From assembly GCF_002776575.1 (NCBI RefSeq), contig NZ_CP022548.1, positions 3,177,001-3,241,000 on the forward strand: a stretch of 64,000 bases of DNA. Direction: 5' to 3'. Made by a program: the position numbers and the translations under genes. The notes under the pieces are model-generated. The model did not search any database, was not told where the DNA came from, and saw only the letters and a list, made by a program, of their open reading frames with translations. Source of the DNA: Sphingorhabdus sp. YGSMI21 (lineage in GTDB: Bacteria; Pseudomonadota; Alphaproteobacteria; Sphingomonadales; Sphingomonadaceae). Positions 35,925 through 44,926 of this stretch are shown here, piece by piece. Position 1 is the stretch's first letter. Each line of letters begins with the position of its first letter.

Positions 35925-36518
35925 TCAAGCCTTTTTTGACGCTCCGACTTTCGGTTCTTCGCCTGCGATCAAGCGCTCGATATTGGATCGATGCTTCCAC
36001 AAAACCAGCAAGGCCAAACCAATGAACATGGGCATTATTGCATATTCACCCAGAAAGAAGGCCGACACCGGCACCGATATCGCGGCGATCATTCCGCTAA
36101 CGGAAGAGTAACGCCAAATCGCCAGCGAACCAAGCCATGTGACCGCAAATATCAACCCCGCCATGGGAATCAGCGCCGTCACGACACCGAGCAGCGTCGC
36201 TACGCCTTTGCCGCCGTTAAATTTGAGCCATATCGGATAAAGATGGCCCAGAAAGGCGCCCAGCCCGGCCAGAACCGTCAATCCATCGGAAACCTGTAGC
36301 GCGATGAAGACAGCCGCATATCCCTTGCCGATATCGAGCAACAGGGTAAGCGCGGCCAGCCCCTTGTTGCCGGTGCGCAAAACATTGGTGGCACCGATGT
36401 TGCCGGAACCGGTCTGACGGAGATCACCGCCACCGGAGAGATGCGTTAACACAAGGCCAAACGGGACCGAGCCCAGCAAATAGCCGAGCAATAACGCCAA
36501 TATTGGTTCTATCCACAT
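35925..36518 (-). CDS. plsY: glycerol-3-phosphate acyltransferase PlsY
   Basis: A 197-residue inner-membrane enzyme that acylates glycerol-3-phosphate from acyl-phosphate in the first step of phospholipid synthesis. Hydrophobic segments surround the family motifs LLGSVPFGLVLTHL, LRQTGSGNIGATNVLRT near residue 40 and LKFNGGKGVATLLGV. ATG 36518 (MWIEPILALLLGYLL) gives the usual N-terminus. GTG 36563 is a longer alternative without a better ribosome-binding site. It is divergent from murI. Confidence 0.93.
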   Translation of the reverse strand: MWIEPILALLLGYLLGSVPFGLVLTHLSGGGDLRQTGSGNIGATNVLRTGNKGLAALTLLLDIGKGYAAVFIALQVSDGLTVLAGLGAFLGHLYPIWLKFNGGKGVATLLGVVTALIPMAGLIFAVTWLGSLAIWRYSSVSGMIAAISVPVSAFFLGEYAIMPMFIGLALLVLWKHRSNIERLIAGEEPKVGASKKA

Positions 36519-36671
36519 ATACTGCACCGAAAATACCCCTATTTCGAACGGCGCTATATTCACAGCAGATGATGAGCAAGTATCTCGCCCAAAAAAACGG
36601 CCAAGGCCAACCGCCTGTCAGACGAACCGAAGCGGTTGCCGTCGCCATGCTATTCTGGCTATGGGCACAAT

Positions 36672-37484
36672 ATGAACGAAGCGCAGCCTGGCAAATGCCC
36701 TCCCCTGTTATTTTTTGACACCGGCGTCGGAGGGCTGTCCGTTCTGGGCGAAACAGTGAAGCTGCTGCCCAATGCGCCGATTGTCTATGCGGCGGATTAT
36801 GCGGGCCTGCCCTATGGCATGAAATCCGAAGCCGAACTGGCGGCCCGGGTACCAGCGCTGCTCGGCCGTCTGGTCGAACGTTACAAGCCGCAACTGGTAA
36901 CCATCGCCTGCAACACAGCTTCGACTATCGCGCTCGATCATGTCCGGTCCGCCCTCGATATTCCGGTGGTCGGGACGGTGCCCGCAATCAAGCCGGCGAG
37001 CGAAATGACCAGAACCGGCGTCATTGGCCTTCTCGGGACCAGAGCAACCATCCGGCAACCCTATGTCGACCGCCTTGCCGCCGATTTTGCCGCCGACAAG
37101 CTATTGCTTCGCCACGCGGCTCCCGAACTGGTCTATGCCGCCGAGGCCAAGCTGCGCGGCGAGCAGCCGGATGTCCGGTCGATAGAAGAAGCCATGTCGG
37201 GCTTGATCGGTCAGGCGGGAGGCACAGAGCTGGATACGGTGATCCTCGCCTGTACGCATTTCCCCCTGTTGCGCGAGGAGCTGGCGAGCGCGGCAGGACG
37301 GCCTGTCCAGTTTATCGATGGCGCCCAGGGCATCGCGCGCCGCATTGCCTATCTGACAATAAACACCATATGGCCGGACGAAAGAACGGACGGCATATTT
37401 GTGACCACGGGCGAGATGGCCGAAATCGAAGCCTATCGCCCTGCCTTCGCGGAATATGGCATAAGACGTTTCGAAAAGCTCTAA
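36672..37484 (+). CDS. murI: glutamate racemase
   Basis: A 270-residue cofactor-independent racemase giving D-glutamate for peptidoglycan. The two catalytic Cys are in TIACNTAST (near residue 75) and ILACTHFPLLREEL (near 185). The opening FFDTGVGGLSVL and YAADYAGLPYGMKS are standard. ATG 36672 was chosen; the frame extends to 36636. The gene is followed after 117 bases by hemA. Confidence 0.95.
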   Translation: MNEAQPGKCPPLLFFDTGVGGLSVLGETVKLLPNAPIVYAADYAGLPYGMKSEAELAARVPALLGRLVERYKPQLVTIACNTASTIALDHVRSALDIPVVGTVPAIKPASEMTRTGVIGLLGTRATIRQPYVDRLAADFAADKLLLRHAAPELVYAAEAKLRGEQPDVRSIEEAMSGLIGQAGGTELDTVILACTHFPLLREELASAAGRPVQFIDGAQGIARRIAYLTINTIWPDERTDGIFVTTGEMAEIEAYRPAFAEYGIRRFEKL

Positions 37485-37505
37485 GCCTATGGCGAACAAC
37501 CCTTA

Positions 37506-37524
37506 TTGCGAGTGGTTCTCGCTG
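37506..37524 (+). promoter_or_regulatory. candidate iron-regulator (Fur-type) box before hemA
   Basis: TTGCGAGTGGTTCTCGCTG is built on a GCGAG-TGGTT-CTCGC palindrome about 80 bases before the hemA start. It resembles the TTGCGAATNATTCTC-type Fur boxes seen in many alpha- and gammaproteobacteria. Control of haem synthesis by iron is known in the class; the site here is inference. Confidence 0.4.
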
Positions 37525-37601
37525 GAAATTGTGAGAAAAGGCCGCTAAAGGCCATTTCAAGAAAACAGCAAACACAGATTTGACGCAGGATTTGGTGCAT
37601 A

Positions 37602-38822
37602 GTGGATTACGATAAAATCTTTTCGCAAGCGATTGACCGGCTGCATGCCGAGGGCCGCTACCGGGTATTCATTGACATCCTGCGCAACAAGGGATCCTTC
37701 CCCAATGCCCGCTGTTTCGCGCATCACAACGGCCCGCAACCGGTCACCGTCTGGTGCTCCAACGATTATCTCGCCATGGGCCAGCATCCCGATGTGATCG
37801 CAGCCATGGAAGAAGCGCTGCACGATGTCGGAGCCGGTTCGGGCGGAACCCGCAATATCGGCGGCAATACCCATTATCATATCCAGCTGGAGCGCGAACT
37901 GGCCGACTGGCATGGCAAATCCTCCGCGCTGCTCTTCACCTCGGGCTATGTATCGAACGAAGCAACGCTGTCCACGCTGACCAAGGTTCTGCCGGGCTGC
38001 ATCATCTTTTCCGACGAGCTGAATCACGCGTCGATGATCGCCGGGATCAAGAATAGCGGCTGCGAAAAGCGGGTGTTCCGGCACAATGACCTCGACCATC
38101 TCGAGGAATTGCTGGCCGCCGAAGATCCCGAAGCACCAAAGCTGATCGCCTTTGAAAGCATCTATTCGATGGACGGCGATGTCGCACCCCTGCACGCCAT
38201 TTGCGATCTGGCCGACAAATATAACGCGCTCACCTATTGCGACGAAGTCCATGCGGTCGGCATGTACGGCAAGCGCGGCGGCGGAATTTCCGAACGTGAC
38301 AAGGCCGCCGGGCGGATCACCATCATCGAGGGAACGCTGGCCAAGGCCATCGGCGTGATGGGCGGCTATATCGCTGCAGACCAGAAGATCGTCGATGTGA
38401 TCCGGTCCTATGCACCCGGCTTCATCTTCACCACCAGCCTGTCGCCTGTGCTTGTAGCGGGCGCGCTGGCCAGTATCCGTCATTTGAAACAGTCGAGCGC
38501 AGAACGCGATGGCCAGCAGGCCGCCGCGCAGACGCTCAAGGACCTGTTTGCCGATGCTGGTCTGCCCGTGATGGATTCCTCGACCCATATCGTTCCGCTG
38601 CAAGTGGGCGATCCGGTCAAGGCCAAGAAAATCAGCGACATATTGCTCGCCGAATATGGCGTCTATGTGCAACCGATCAATTATCCGACCGTACCGCGCG
38701 GCACCGAACGCCTGCGCTTTACCCCCGGACCGGCGCATAGCGAGGCGATGATGGTTGACCTGACCCGCGCGCTCGTCGAAATCTGGAGCCGGATGGACCT
38801 GGAACGGGCGATCGCCGCCTAG
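37602..38822 (+). CDS. hemA: 5-aminolevulinate synthase
   Basis: A 406-residue PLP enzyme that joins glycine and succinyl-CoA, the C4 entry to haem and cobalamin tetrapyrroles in alphaproteobacteria. It has [19 protein letters not shown] near residue 50 and [17 protein letters not shown] near 80. The PLP-binding Lys is in [16 protein letters not shown] near residue 247. C-terminal [20 protein letters not shown] is also typical. GTG 37602 is the best start, and no upstream alternative fits. Its substrate succinyl-CoA is also the product of the propionyl-CoA route at 13-25 kb. Confidence 0.96.
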   Translation: MDYDKIFSQAIDRLHAEGRYRVFIDILRNKGSFPNARCFAHHNGPQPVTVWCSNDYLAMGQHPDVIAAMEEALHDVGAGSGGTRNIGGNTHYHIQLERELADWHGKSSALLFTSGYVSNEATLSTLTKVLPGCIIFSDELNHASMIAGIKNSGCEKRVFRHNDLDHLEELLAAEDPEAPKLIAFESIYSMDGDVAPLHAICDLADKYNALTYCDEVHAVGMYGKRGGGISERDKAAGRITIIEGTLAKAIGVMGGYIAADQKIVDVIRSYAPGFIFTTSLSPVLVAGALASIRHLKQSSAERDGQQAAAQTLKDLFADAGLPVMDSSTHIVPLQVGDPVKAKKISDILLAEYGVYVQPINYPTVPRGTERLRFTPGPAHSEAMMVDLTRALVEIWSRMDLERAIAA

Positions 38823-39146
38823 TTTCTGGATCAACTTTCCCGCATTCCAGTGAAATCGTCGGGACACTCTCCCGACTGATCTTCAATGTTTTCGCCGCGC
38901 GATAAAAATCCGCCAGAACTTTACACATGCGCGTGCTATTCTTTTCTGTGACCTTTGGCTGCAATCCGCAGAACTCCGGCCATTCTAGCTCCGCCGCTTG
39001 TTGCCGAGTGTGACCTTCCAGATTGGCATCAAAATCCGGATGGTTTTGGGTGCGGCGCTATAATCTATCCAAATTGTCAAAGAGACTGAATCAAAGCCGC
39101 CAGAAGATAGGCCATCAGGACCAATGTAGGAAAGGCTTATCAGGCC
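38823..39146. other. 324-base intergenic region between convergent genes
   Basis: No convincing gene was seen. A GTCGGGA-CACTC-TCCCGAC hairpin at 38858-38876 follows hemA and may terminate it. A TATAAT-like element lies near 39060 on the plus strand, but with no clear -35 partner and no gene downstream on that strand. The rest shows nothing recognisable. Confidence 0.5.
38858..38876 (+). terminator. hairpin downstream of hemA
   Basis: GTCGGGA (38858-38864) pairs perfectly with TCCCGAC (38870-38876) around a 5-base loop, 36 bases after the hemA stop. No run of T follows, so termination is only plausible. Confidence 0.35.
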
Positions 39147-40130
39147 CTAGCCATCCGCGATGATGTCCGCGAACCGCTGACGGTCGACATTGCCGCCGGA
39201 CAGGGTGATGGCGGTCCGGTCGGTCAGCCCGACCTTGCCGGCAAGAATGGCAGCCAGCGCAACCGCACCGCCCGGTTCCACGACCAGGCGCAATTTCTCG
39301 AATGCGACCCGCATCGCGTGATGTACCTCGGCGGCGGAGACTGCGATCCCTGTCGCGCCGCGATTGCTCAGAATGTTGAACGTGATTGGAGCGACGCTGA
39401 GCGTCTGCAGCGCGTCGCAATCGGTCGCGGGCGGGTTATCTCCGACCGGCACGATTGCTCCGCCTTCCAGCGAACGTTTCATGTCGTCCCAGCCTTCCGG
39501 TTCGACGACCGCGATTTTCGCATCAGGGTTGGCCAGAGCCGTCCCGCTGGCAAGACCGCCACCGCCGCAACAGATGACCAACTGATCCGGCTGATATCCG
39601 GTGCGCGCCAGCATTTGCTCGCGTATCTCGATACCGCAACTGCCCTGCCCTTCGACGATCCACGGATCATCAAAGCTGGGCACCACGATGGCGCCGGTTT
39701 CCTGCGCCAGATCAGCCGCCAGTTGCACCCGGTCACCGCTCATCCGGTCATAGGTTATGACCTTGGACCCCATTGCCCTGGTGTTCTCCAGTTTTGCTTT
39801 GGGCGCATCCTCGGGCATGATGATCGTTGCCGATATATTCAGTTCCCGGGCAGCCCAAGCCACGCCCTGCGCGTGATTGCCACTGGAGAATCCGATAACT
39901 CCGCGCTTCTTCTGATCGTCGTCAAGGTCGGTCAATCGGTGCCAGCCACCGCGGATCTTGAACGCACCGATCGGTTGCAAGCATTCCGCTTTGCACCAGA
40001 TTGTCGTGCCGTCAATTTCCAGTGGCAACAGCGGCGTAGCGGGCAATATCGCGCCGATTTTCTGTGCGGCTCGCTCCACCCCTGCCAGAGTGGGTTGCCG
40101 TTGCGGGTCCATCAGGTCTTGCTCTGTCAT
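39147..40130 (-). CDS. threonine/serine dehydratase-like PLP enzyme
   Basis: A 327-residue fold-type II PLP protein. The PLP lysine is in IGAFKIRGGWHRL near residue 58. SSGNHAQGVAWAARELN binds substrate, and CCGGGGLASGTALA is the phosphate-binding glycine loop. It lacks the regulatory ACT domain of biosynthetic IlvA, so it belongs to the short catabolic threonine dehydratase/serine racemase group. ATG 40130 is preceded by GGGAGAGACT. It is divergent from the polyamine genes. The exact substrate (threonine, serine or hydroxyaspartate) cannot be told. Confidence 0.9.
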   Translation of the reverse strand: MTEQDLMDPQRQPTLAGVERAAQKIGAILPATPLLPLEIDGTTIWCKAECLQPIGAFKIRGGWHRLTDLDDDQKKRGVIGFSSGNHAQGVAWAARELNISATIIMPEDAPKAKLENTRAMGSKVITYDRMSGDRVQLAADLAQETGAIVVPSFDDPWIVEGQGSCGIEIREQMLARTGYQPDQLVICCGGGGLASGTALANPDAKIAVVEPEGWDDMKRSLEGGAIVPVGDNPPATDCDALQTLSVAPITFNILSNRGATGIAVSAAEVHHAMRVAFEKLRLVVEPGGAVALAAILAGKVGLTDRTAITLSGGNVDRQRFADIIADG

Positions 40131-40183
40131 AGTCTCTCCCTATATGCGGGTTTCTCATTTCTCCAGCATTTAGAGTGAAAATC

Positions 40184-41401
40184 ATGGGTAAAATTTTGGT
40201 GATCGGCGCCGGCGGCGTCAGTTCGGTAGCGGTGCATAAAATGGCGCAGCTTATTGCAGCGGGCAACGGCCCCTTCACCGAGATCATCTTGGCCAGTCGC
40301 ACCTTGTCAAAATGCGAAGCGATTGCCGAGTCGGTCAAAGAGCGGACCGGTGTGGCGATATCCACGTCCCAGATCGACGCTGATGATGTTCCGGCACTGA
40401 CCGCGCTGATCGAGCGGGAAAAGCCCGATCTGGTGGTCAATCTGGCGCTGCCCTATCAGGATCTGCCGATCATGGATGCGTGCCTCGCGACCAAGACCGA
40501 CTATCTCGATACCGCCAATTATGAACCGCGCGACGAAGCCAAGTTCGAATATAAATGGCAGTGGGATTATCAGGACCGGTTCAAGGATGCCGGCATCATG
40601 GCGCTGCTCGGCTCCGGCTTTGACCCGGGCGTGACCAGCGTGTTCACCTGCTGGCTGAAGAAACATCATTTTGACCGGATCGACACGCTCGACATTCTCG
40701 ACTGCAACGGCGGCGATCACGGCCAGCATTTTGCCACCAATTTCAATCCCGAGATCAATATCCGCGAAGTCACCGCCAACTCGCGGCATTGGGAGAATGG
40801 CCAGTGGGTCGAAGGACCGGCTCTGACCCAGAAACAGGAATTTGATTTCGAGGCCGTCGGTCCGAAGAATATGTATCTGATGTATCACGAGGAAATCGAG
40901 TCGCTGAAGACGCATCTCCCGGAAATCCAGCGGATTCGCTTCTGGATGACCTTTGGCGACGCTTATCTGACCCATCTCGAAGTGCTGCAAAATGTCGGCA
41001 TGACACGGATTGATCCGGTGATGTACGAAGGCCGCGAGATCATCCCGCTCCAGTTCCTGAAAGCTGTGCTGCCGGAACCGGCCAGCCTCGGCGAGACGAC
41101 CAAGGGCAATACCAATATCGGCGTCATCGCAACCGGCGTGAAGGACGGTGTCGAGAAGACGCTCTACGTGAAGAATATCTGCAGCCATGAAGCGGCTTTC
41201 GAGGAAACCGGCAACCAGGGTGTCAGCTATACCACCGGCGTTCCGGCGATGATCGGCGCGGCGATGATGCTGTCCGGCCAGTGGAAGGGCGATGGCGTTT
41301 TCAACATGGAAGAATTCGATCCGGATCCGTTCATGGCGATGCTGAACGAGCATGGCCTGCCATGGACATTGGAAGAATTGGAAGCACCTTTGGCTTTCTA
41401 G
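40184..41401 (+). CDS. carboxynorspermidine/carboxyspermidine dehydrogenase-like (saccharopine dehydrogenase family)
   Basis: A 405-residue oxidoreductase with an N-terminal Rossmann motif ILVIGAGGVSSVAVHKMAQ and VVNLALPYQDLPIMDACLA. Its size and close link to an nspC-like gene point to the enzyme that condenses aspartate semialdehyde with a diamine to carboxynorspermidine or carboxyspermidine, rather than to lysine metabolism. ATG 40184 (GAGTGAAAATC before it) was chosen over GTG 40175. The next gene starts one base after the stop. The substrate, probably putrescine given the ornithine decarboxylase downstream, is inferred. Confidence 0.9.
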   Translation: MGKILVIGAGGVSSVAVHKMAQLIAAGNGPFTEIILASRTLSKCEAIAESVKERTGVAISTSQIDADDVPALTALIEREKPDLVVNLALPYQDLPIMDACLATKTDYLDTANYEPRDEAKFEYKWQWDYQDRFKDAGIMALLGSGFDPGVTSVFTCWLKKHHFDRIDTLDILDCNGGDHGQHFATNFNPEINIREVTANSRHWENGQWVEGPALTQKQEFDFEAVGPKNMYLMYHEEIESLKTHLPEIQRIRFWMTFGDAYLTHLEVLQNVGMTRIDPVMYEGREIIPLQFLKAVLPEPASLGETTKGNTNIGVIATGVKDGVEKTLYVKNICSHEAAFEETGNQGVSYTTGVPAMIGAAMMLSGQWKGDGVFNMEEFDPDPFMAMLNEHGLPWTLEELEAPLAF

Positions 41402-41402
41402 G

Positions 41403-42572
41403 ATGGAGACCAAGGCAGGCGATCCCGGCGCTTTTGCGCATTTTGATCTGGGCCGCGTGCCCTCGCCCGCCTTTGTCGTGGATGAGGCTGCTGTGCGGCG
41501 GAATCTGGCGATATTGGCGGATATCAGGGAACGATCCGGTGCCAAGGTCCTGCTGGCGCTGAAGGCCTTTTCCATGTGGTCTCTGGCGCCGCTGATTGAT
41601 GAATATCTCGATGGCTATTGTGCGTCGGGACTCTGGGAAGCGCGGCTTGCGAAGGAACATTTCCGCGGGCCGATCAGCACCTATTCTCCTGCTTATAAAG
41701 CTGACGATCTGGCCGAACTAAGCCAGATTTCGGAACATATTACTTTCAACAATCCGTCGCAGATTGAACGATGGAAAAGTGATTCTCATCAAGAGATTAC
41801 GCTTGATAGTTCTGAAATTGGCTTAAGAATTAATCCGCAAATCCCGCTCGGCGAGACCGAGAAATATGATCCGAGCCAGCCGCATAGCCGCCTCGGCTTC
41901 CCGATCAGCCAGCTGGCACCAGAGCATTTCCAGCATTTGAGCGGCATCCACTTTCATAACCTGTGCGAACAGGGCTTCGACGCGCTGCAACGGACATGGG
42001 AGAAGGTGGAACCATTCATCGCGCCGCATTTCGGCTCGCTCAAATGGATCAATCTGGGTGGCGGGCACCATATCACGCGCGATGATTATGATCGCGAGGC
42101 GCTGGTGGGTTTCCTGAAAGATCTGAAAGCGCGGTCGGGCTGCGACATCTATCTCGAACCCGGTGAGGCCGTGGCGCTGGATGCAGGGATATTGGTCGGC
42201 GAGATACTGGATGTCTTCGACAATGGCATGCCAGTCGCGATCACCGATATCTCGGCGACCTGCCATATGCCGGACGTGATCGAGGCGCCCTATCGCCCGG
42301 CGATGCTGGGAGAGCGGAGCGACGGCACGGCCGTTCGTCTCGGCGGCCCCAGCTGTCTTGCAGGCGACATCATCGGTGATTATATCCTGCCCGTTGAGCC
42401 GCATGTCGGGCAGCGGATCGCCTTTCTTGATCAGGCGCATTATTCGATGGTCAAAACCAACACGTTCAACGGTGTTCCCCTGCCCTCAATCTGGCTGTGG
42501 AACAGTGAAAATGACGAGCTGAAATGTGTCAAAAGCTTCGACTGGTCGACATTTCGTGACCGTTTGAGCTAG
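41403..42572 (+). CDS. nspC: carboxynorspermidine/carboxyspermidine decarboxylase
   Basis: A 389-residue fold-type III PLP decarboxylase. The PLP lysine is in VLLALKAFSMWSLAPL near residue 47. It has SGIHFHNLCEQGFDAL and WINLGGGHHITRDDYD, plus the late active-site segment GPSCLAGDIIGDY with the Cys-Asp motif. It decarboxylates carboxy(nor)spermidine to the triamine. ATG 41403 follows the dehydrogenase stop by one base, so both genes are one operon. Family members are well matched in length. Confidence 0.92.
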   Translation: METKAGDPGAFAHFDLGRVPSPAFVVDEAAVRRNLAILADIRERSGAKVLLALKAFSMWSLAPLIDEYLDGYCASGLWEARLAKEHFRGPISTYSPAYKADDLAELSQISEHITFNNPSQIERWKSDSHQEITLDSSEIGLRINPQIPLGETEKYDPSQPHSRLGFPISQLAPEHFQHLSGIHFHNLCEQGFDALQRTWEKVEPFIAPHFGSLKWINLGGGHHITRDDYDREALVGFLKDLKARSGCDIYLEPGEAVALDAGILVGEILDVFDNGMPVAITDISATCHMPDVIEAPYRPAMLGERSDGTAVRLGGPSCLAGDIIGDYILPVEPHVGQRIAFLDQAHYSMVKTNTFNGVPLPSIWLWNSENDELKCVKSFDWSTFRDRLS

Positions 42573-42576
42573 AAAA

Positions 42577-42605
42577 TTGACCTGTTGTGGCAATTTCTGT
42601 AAATG
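42577..42605 (+). promoter_or_regulatory. candidate promoter of the ornithine decarboxylase gene
   Basis: TTGACC (42577-42582) and TAAATG (42600-42605) are spaced by 17 bases just after nspC. They would let the decarboxylase gene be transcribed alone with its leader. Confidence 0.4.
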
Positions 42606-42718
42606 CAGGTCTTTACAGATTAATCCAGCGGCCATATAGCCGCGCTTCGCTGCCCCATGGCCGCTTGCGAATCCGCAAGGCAGCTCAATCGATCTTAGCC
42701 GATAGGGGGTCCCTTGAG
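42597..42718 (+). promoter_or_regulatory. structured leader of the ornithine decarboxylase gene
   Basis: Three hairpins can be drawn: CTGTAAA/TTTACAG (42597-42618), GCGGC/GCCGC (42628-42643) and CTTGCG/CGCAAG (42664-42679). A ribosome-binding AGGGGG follows near 42704-42709. A speF RNA motif is known upstream of ornithine decarboxylase genes in alphaproteobacteria; whether this is a member cannot be judged by eye. Confidence 0.4.
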
Positions 42719-43918
42719 TTGCACTATTACCATGATGCTGAGGAGCTAACGAGGGCTCTCAGCCCCGATATTCCAGTTTTGCTAAACCGGCCACACGCTG
42801 CCCGTCGTGCTGCGCGCTATTTCGTCGAGCAATTTCCCGGCAAGTCGCTCTATGCGGTGAAGGCGAATCCGTCGCCGACATTGCTGCAGCTGCTGTGGGA
42901 AGAAGGCGTCACCCATTTCGACGTCGCCTCGATCGACGAAGTGCGGACCGTCCGCGCGGCGCTGCCAGAAGCGACGCTCTGCTACATGAACCCGGTCAAA
43001 CAGCTCGCGTCTGTGCGCGAAGCCTATCACGAGCATGGCGTGCGGATTTTCTCGCTCGACAGCATCGAGGAGCTGGAGAAGATCGAACTGGGCACCGGCA
43101 ATGCCGAAGACCTGACGCTCTGCGTCCGGATTCGCGTGGCTTCGGAATTTGCCGAAATCAGCCTTGCTTCGAAATTCGGTATCGATGTCGATGAATCGGC
43201 CGAACTGCTGCAGCGTGCGCGGCAGCGGGCCGACTGCCTCGGCATCTGCTTCCACGTCGGCAGCCAGGCGATGACGCCGCTCGCCTATGTCCATGCTCTG
43301 GAGCGGGTCCGTACCGCGATTGTCGGCGCGTCGGTGACCGTGGATATCGTCAATGTCGGCGGTGGTTTTCCGTCCATCTACCCCGATCTGGCGCCGGTTT
43401 CGCTGAACCATTATTTCACCGCGATCGACCGCACATTCGAGGATCTGCCGATCAGCTATTCCGCCGAACTGTGGTGCGAACCCGGTCGCGCCCTGTCGGC
43501 CGAATATAGCTCGCTGGTGGTCAAGGTCGAGCGCCGGCGCGGCAACGAACTGTTCATCAATGACGGCGCCTATGGCACCCTGTTCGACGCGGCCCATATC
43601 GGCTGGCGCTTTCCGGTACGCCAGGTTGGTGCCGATGAAGTTGATGGCGCGACGACGGGCTTCAGCTTTTACGGCCCGACCTGCGATGACATGGATTTCA
43701 TGGCCGGCCCCTTCGTCCTGCCCGACAGCATCAAGGCCGGTGACTATATCGAGATCGGCATGATCGGCGCCTATGGCTCGGCGATGCGGACCAAGTTCAA
43801 CGGCTATGGCAGCAGCGAGGAATATGATGTCGCCGACGAGCCGATGGCCAGCCTCTATGTCGGTGAAAATCTCGACCGGTCGGATCGCGACAATGTGGTG
43901 TCCTTTCCGAGCGCATGA
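42719..43918 (+). CDS. ornithine decarboxylase, fold-type III (eukaryote-like)
   Basis: A 399-residue PLP enzyme that makes putrescine from ornithine (some members also accept lysine). The PLP lysine is in SLYAVKANPSPTLLQLL near residue 48. GICFHVGSQAM, the phosphate loop VNVGGGFPSIYPD and EPGRALSAEYSSLVV follow. The active-site Cys-Asp pair is in FYGPTCDDMDFM, typical of ornithine decarboxylases. The frame runs back to 42587, but TTG 42719 (MHYYHDAEEL) with AGGGGG upstream gives the family's usual length. A structured leader precedes it. Putrescine would feed the two upstream enzymes. Confidence 0.9.
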   Translation: MHYYHDAEELTRALSPDIPVLLNRPHAARRAARYFVEQFPGKSLYAVKANPSPTLLQLLWEEGVTHFDVASIDEVRTVRAALPEATLCYMNPVKQLASVREAYHEHGVRIFSLDSIEELEKIELGTGNAEDLTLCVRIRVASEFAEISLASKFGIDVDESAELLQRARQRADCLGICFHVGSQAMTPLAYVHALERVRTAIVGASVTVDIVNVGGGFPSIYPDLAPVSLNHYFTAIDRTFEDLPISYSAELWCEPGRALSAEYSSLVVKVERRRGNELFINDGAYGTLFDAAHIGWRFPVRQVGADEVDGATTGFSFYGPTCDDMDFMAGPFVLPDSIKAGDYIEIGMIGAYGSAMRTKFNGYGSSEEYDVADEPMASLYVGENLDRSDRDNVVSFPSA

Positions 43919-43992
43919 ACCGCAAACTGGGTTGCAATTGACAATCGGTTACAGTTGACGCAGTTTCTTCCGGTTTCGGGAGGACAAGAATC

Positions 43993-44424
43993 ATGGATAT
44001 TGCGATTTTGGCACCGGCGGCCGTGCTGGTCTTATGGTCTTTGATCATGCTGCTCTGGATGGCGGGAACGAGATTTCCCGCGATGGCGAAATCCGGCGCG
44101 GATCTGGCGAATGCCAAGCCGGGCGGCCGGGGCAGCGATCTGGAAGGGGTGATCCCGGACAAGGTAAACTGGAAGTCCCACAATTACACCCATTTGATGG
44201 AGCAGCCGACACTGTTTTACGCGACGGTTGTCATTCTGGCTCTTACCGGTGCGGGGCACGGGATGAATCTCTATCTGGCCTGGGCCTATGTGATCATCCG
44301 GATCATTCACAGCATCTGGCAAGCGACCGTCAATCTGGTGAAAGTCCGCTTTCTGCTCTTCATATTATCGACCATCTGCCTGCTGATCATGGCGGTTAAC
44401 GCCCTGTGGGCCACGCTTTTCTAG
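43993..44424 (+). CDS. MAPEG family membrane protein (first of a tandem pair)
   Basis: A 143-residue, four-helix membrane protein of the MAPEG superfamily (eicosanoid/glutathione-type). It has HNYTHLMEQPTLFYATVVIL, the family's central motif, and YVIIRIIHSIWQATVN with the conserved Arg-x-x-His. The physiological substrate is unknown. It shares much sequence with the next gene, so the pair arose by tandem duplication. GGAGGAC precedes ATG 43993. Confidence 0.88.
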   Translation: MDIAILAPAAVLVLWSLIMLLWMAGTRFPAMAKSGADLANAKPGGRGSDLEGVIPDKVNWKSHNYTHLMEQPTLFYATVVILALTGAGHGMNLYLAWAYVIIRIIHSIWQATVNLVKVRFLLFILSTICLLIMAVNALWATLF

Positions 44425-44452
44425 TTTTTAACAATATTCGGGAGGAAATTTA

Positions 44453-44884
44453 ATGGACAACAGCCCCTTGCTGCAACCGATGGTTGCGCTCATTCTATGG
44501 ACCATGCTGATCTGGCTGTGGATGTATGTCACGCGGATTCCGGCGATGAACAAGGCCAAGATCGACACCGCCAATCTGGTCGGCGGCAAAGGCGGCGATC
44601 TCGACGAACTGCTGCCGCCGGAAGTGCAGTGGAAAGCGCATAATTATAACCATCTCCTGACCGAACCGACGCTATTCTATGCGATATGCGTTGTGCTGAT
44701 CCTCGCCGGACAGGATTTTGGACTGAACCTGACCATTGCCTGGATCTATGTCGGTCTACGCGTGGTGCACAGCTTGATCCAGGTCACCAGCAACCGCGTG
44801 ATCTTCCGCTTTTCGGCCTTCGCGCTGTCCAGCCTGTGCATTATCGCGCTGGCCATCCACGCGGCGCTTGCCGTCTTTCACTAG
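44453..44884 (+). CDS. MAPEG family membrane protein (second of a tandem pair)
   Basis: A 143-residue protein of the same length and order of motifs as its upstream neighbour. HNYNHLLTEPTLFYAICVVL and YVGLRVVHSLIQVTSN correspond to the central and Arg-x-x-His motifs. ATG 44453 has GGGAGGAAATTTA before it, and the gap between the two genes is only 28 bases, so they are probably co-transcribed. Function beyond the family is unknown. Confidence 0.88.
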   Translation: MDNSPLLQPMVALILWTMLIWLWMYVTRIPAMNKAKIDTANLVGGKGGDLDELLPPEVQWKAHNYNHLLTEPTLFYAICVVLILAGQDFGLNLTIAWIYVGLRVVHSLIQVTSNRVIFRFSAFALSSLCIIALAIHAALAVFH

Positions 44885-44926
44885 ATGAGGGATATCCTGC
44901 AAGGGGTTTGCCCCTTGCAGGCCTGG

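Noticed and set aside
39040..39146. A small RNA gene suggested by a TATAAT-like element
   Set aside because: No matching -35 box, terminator or conserved structure was found.
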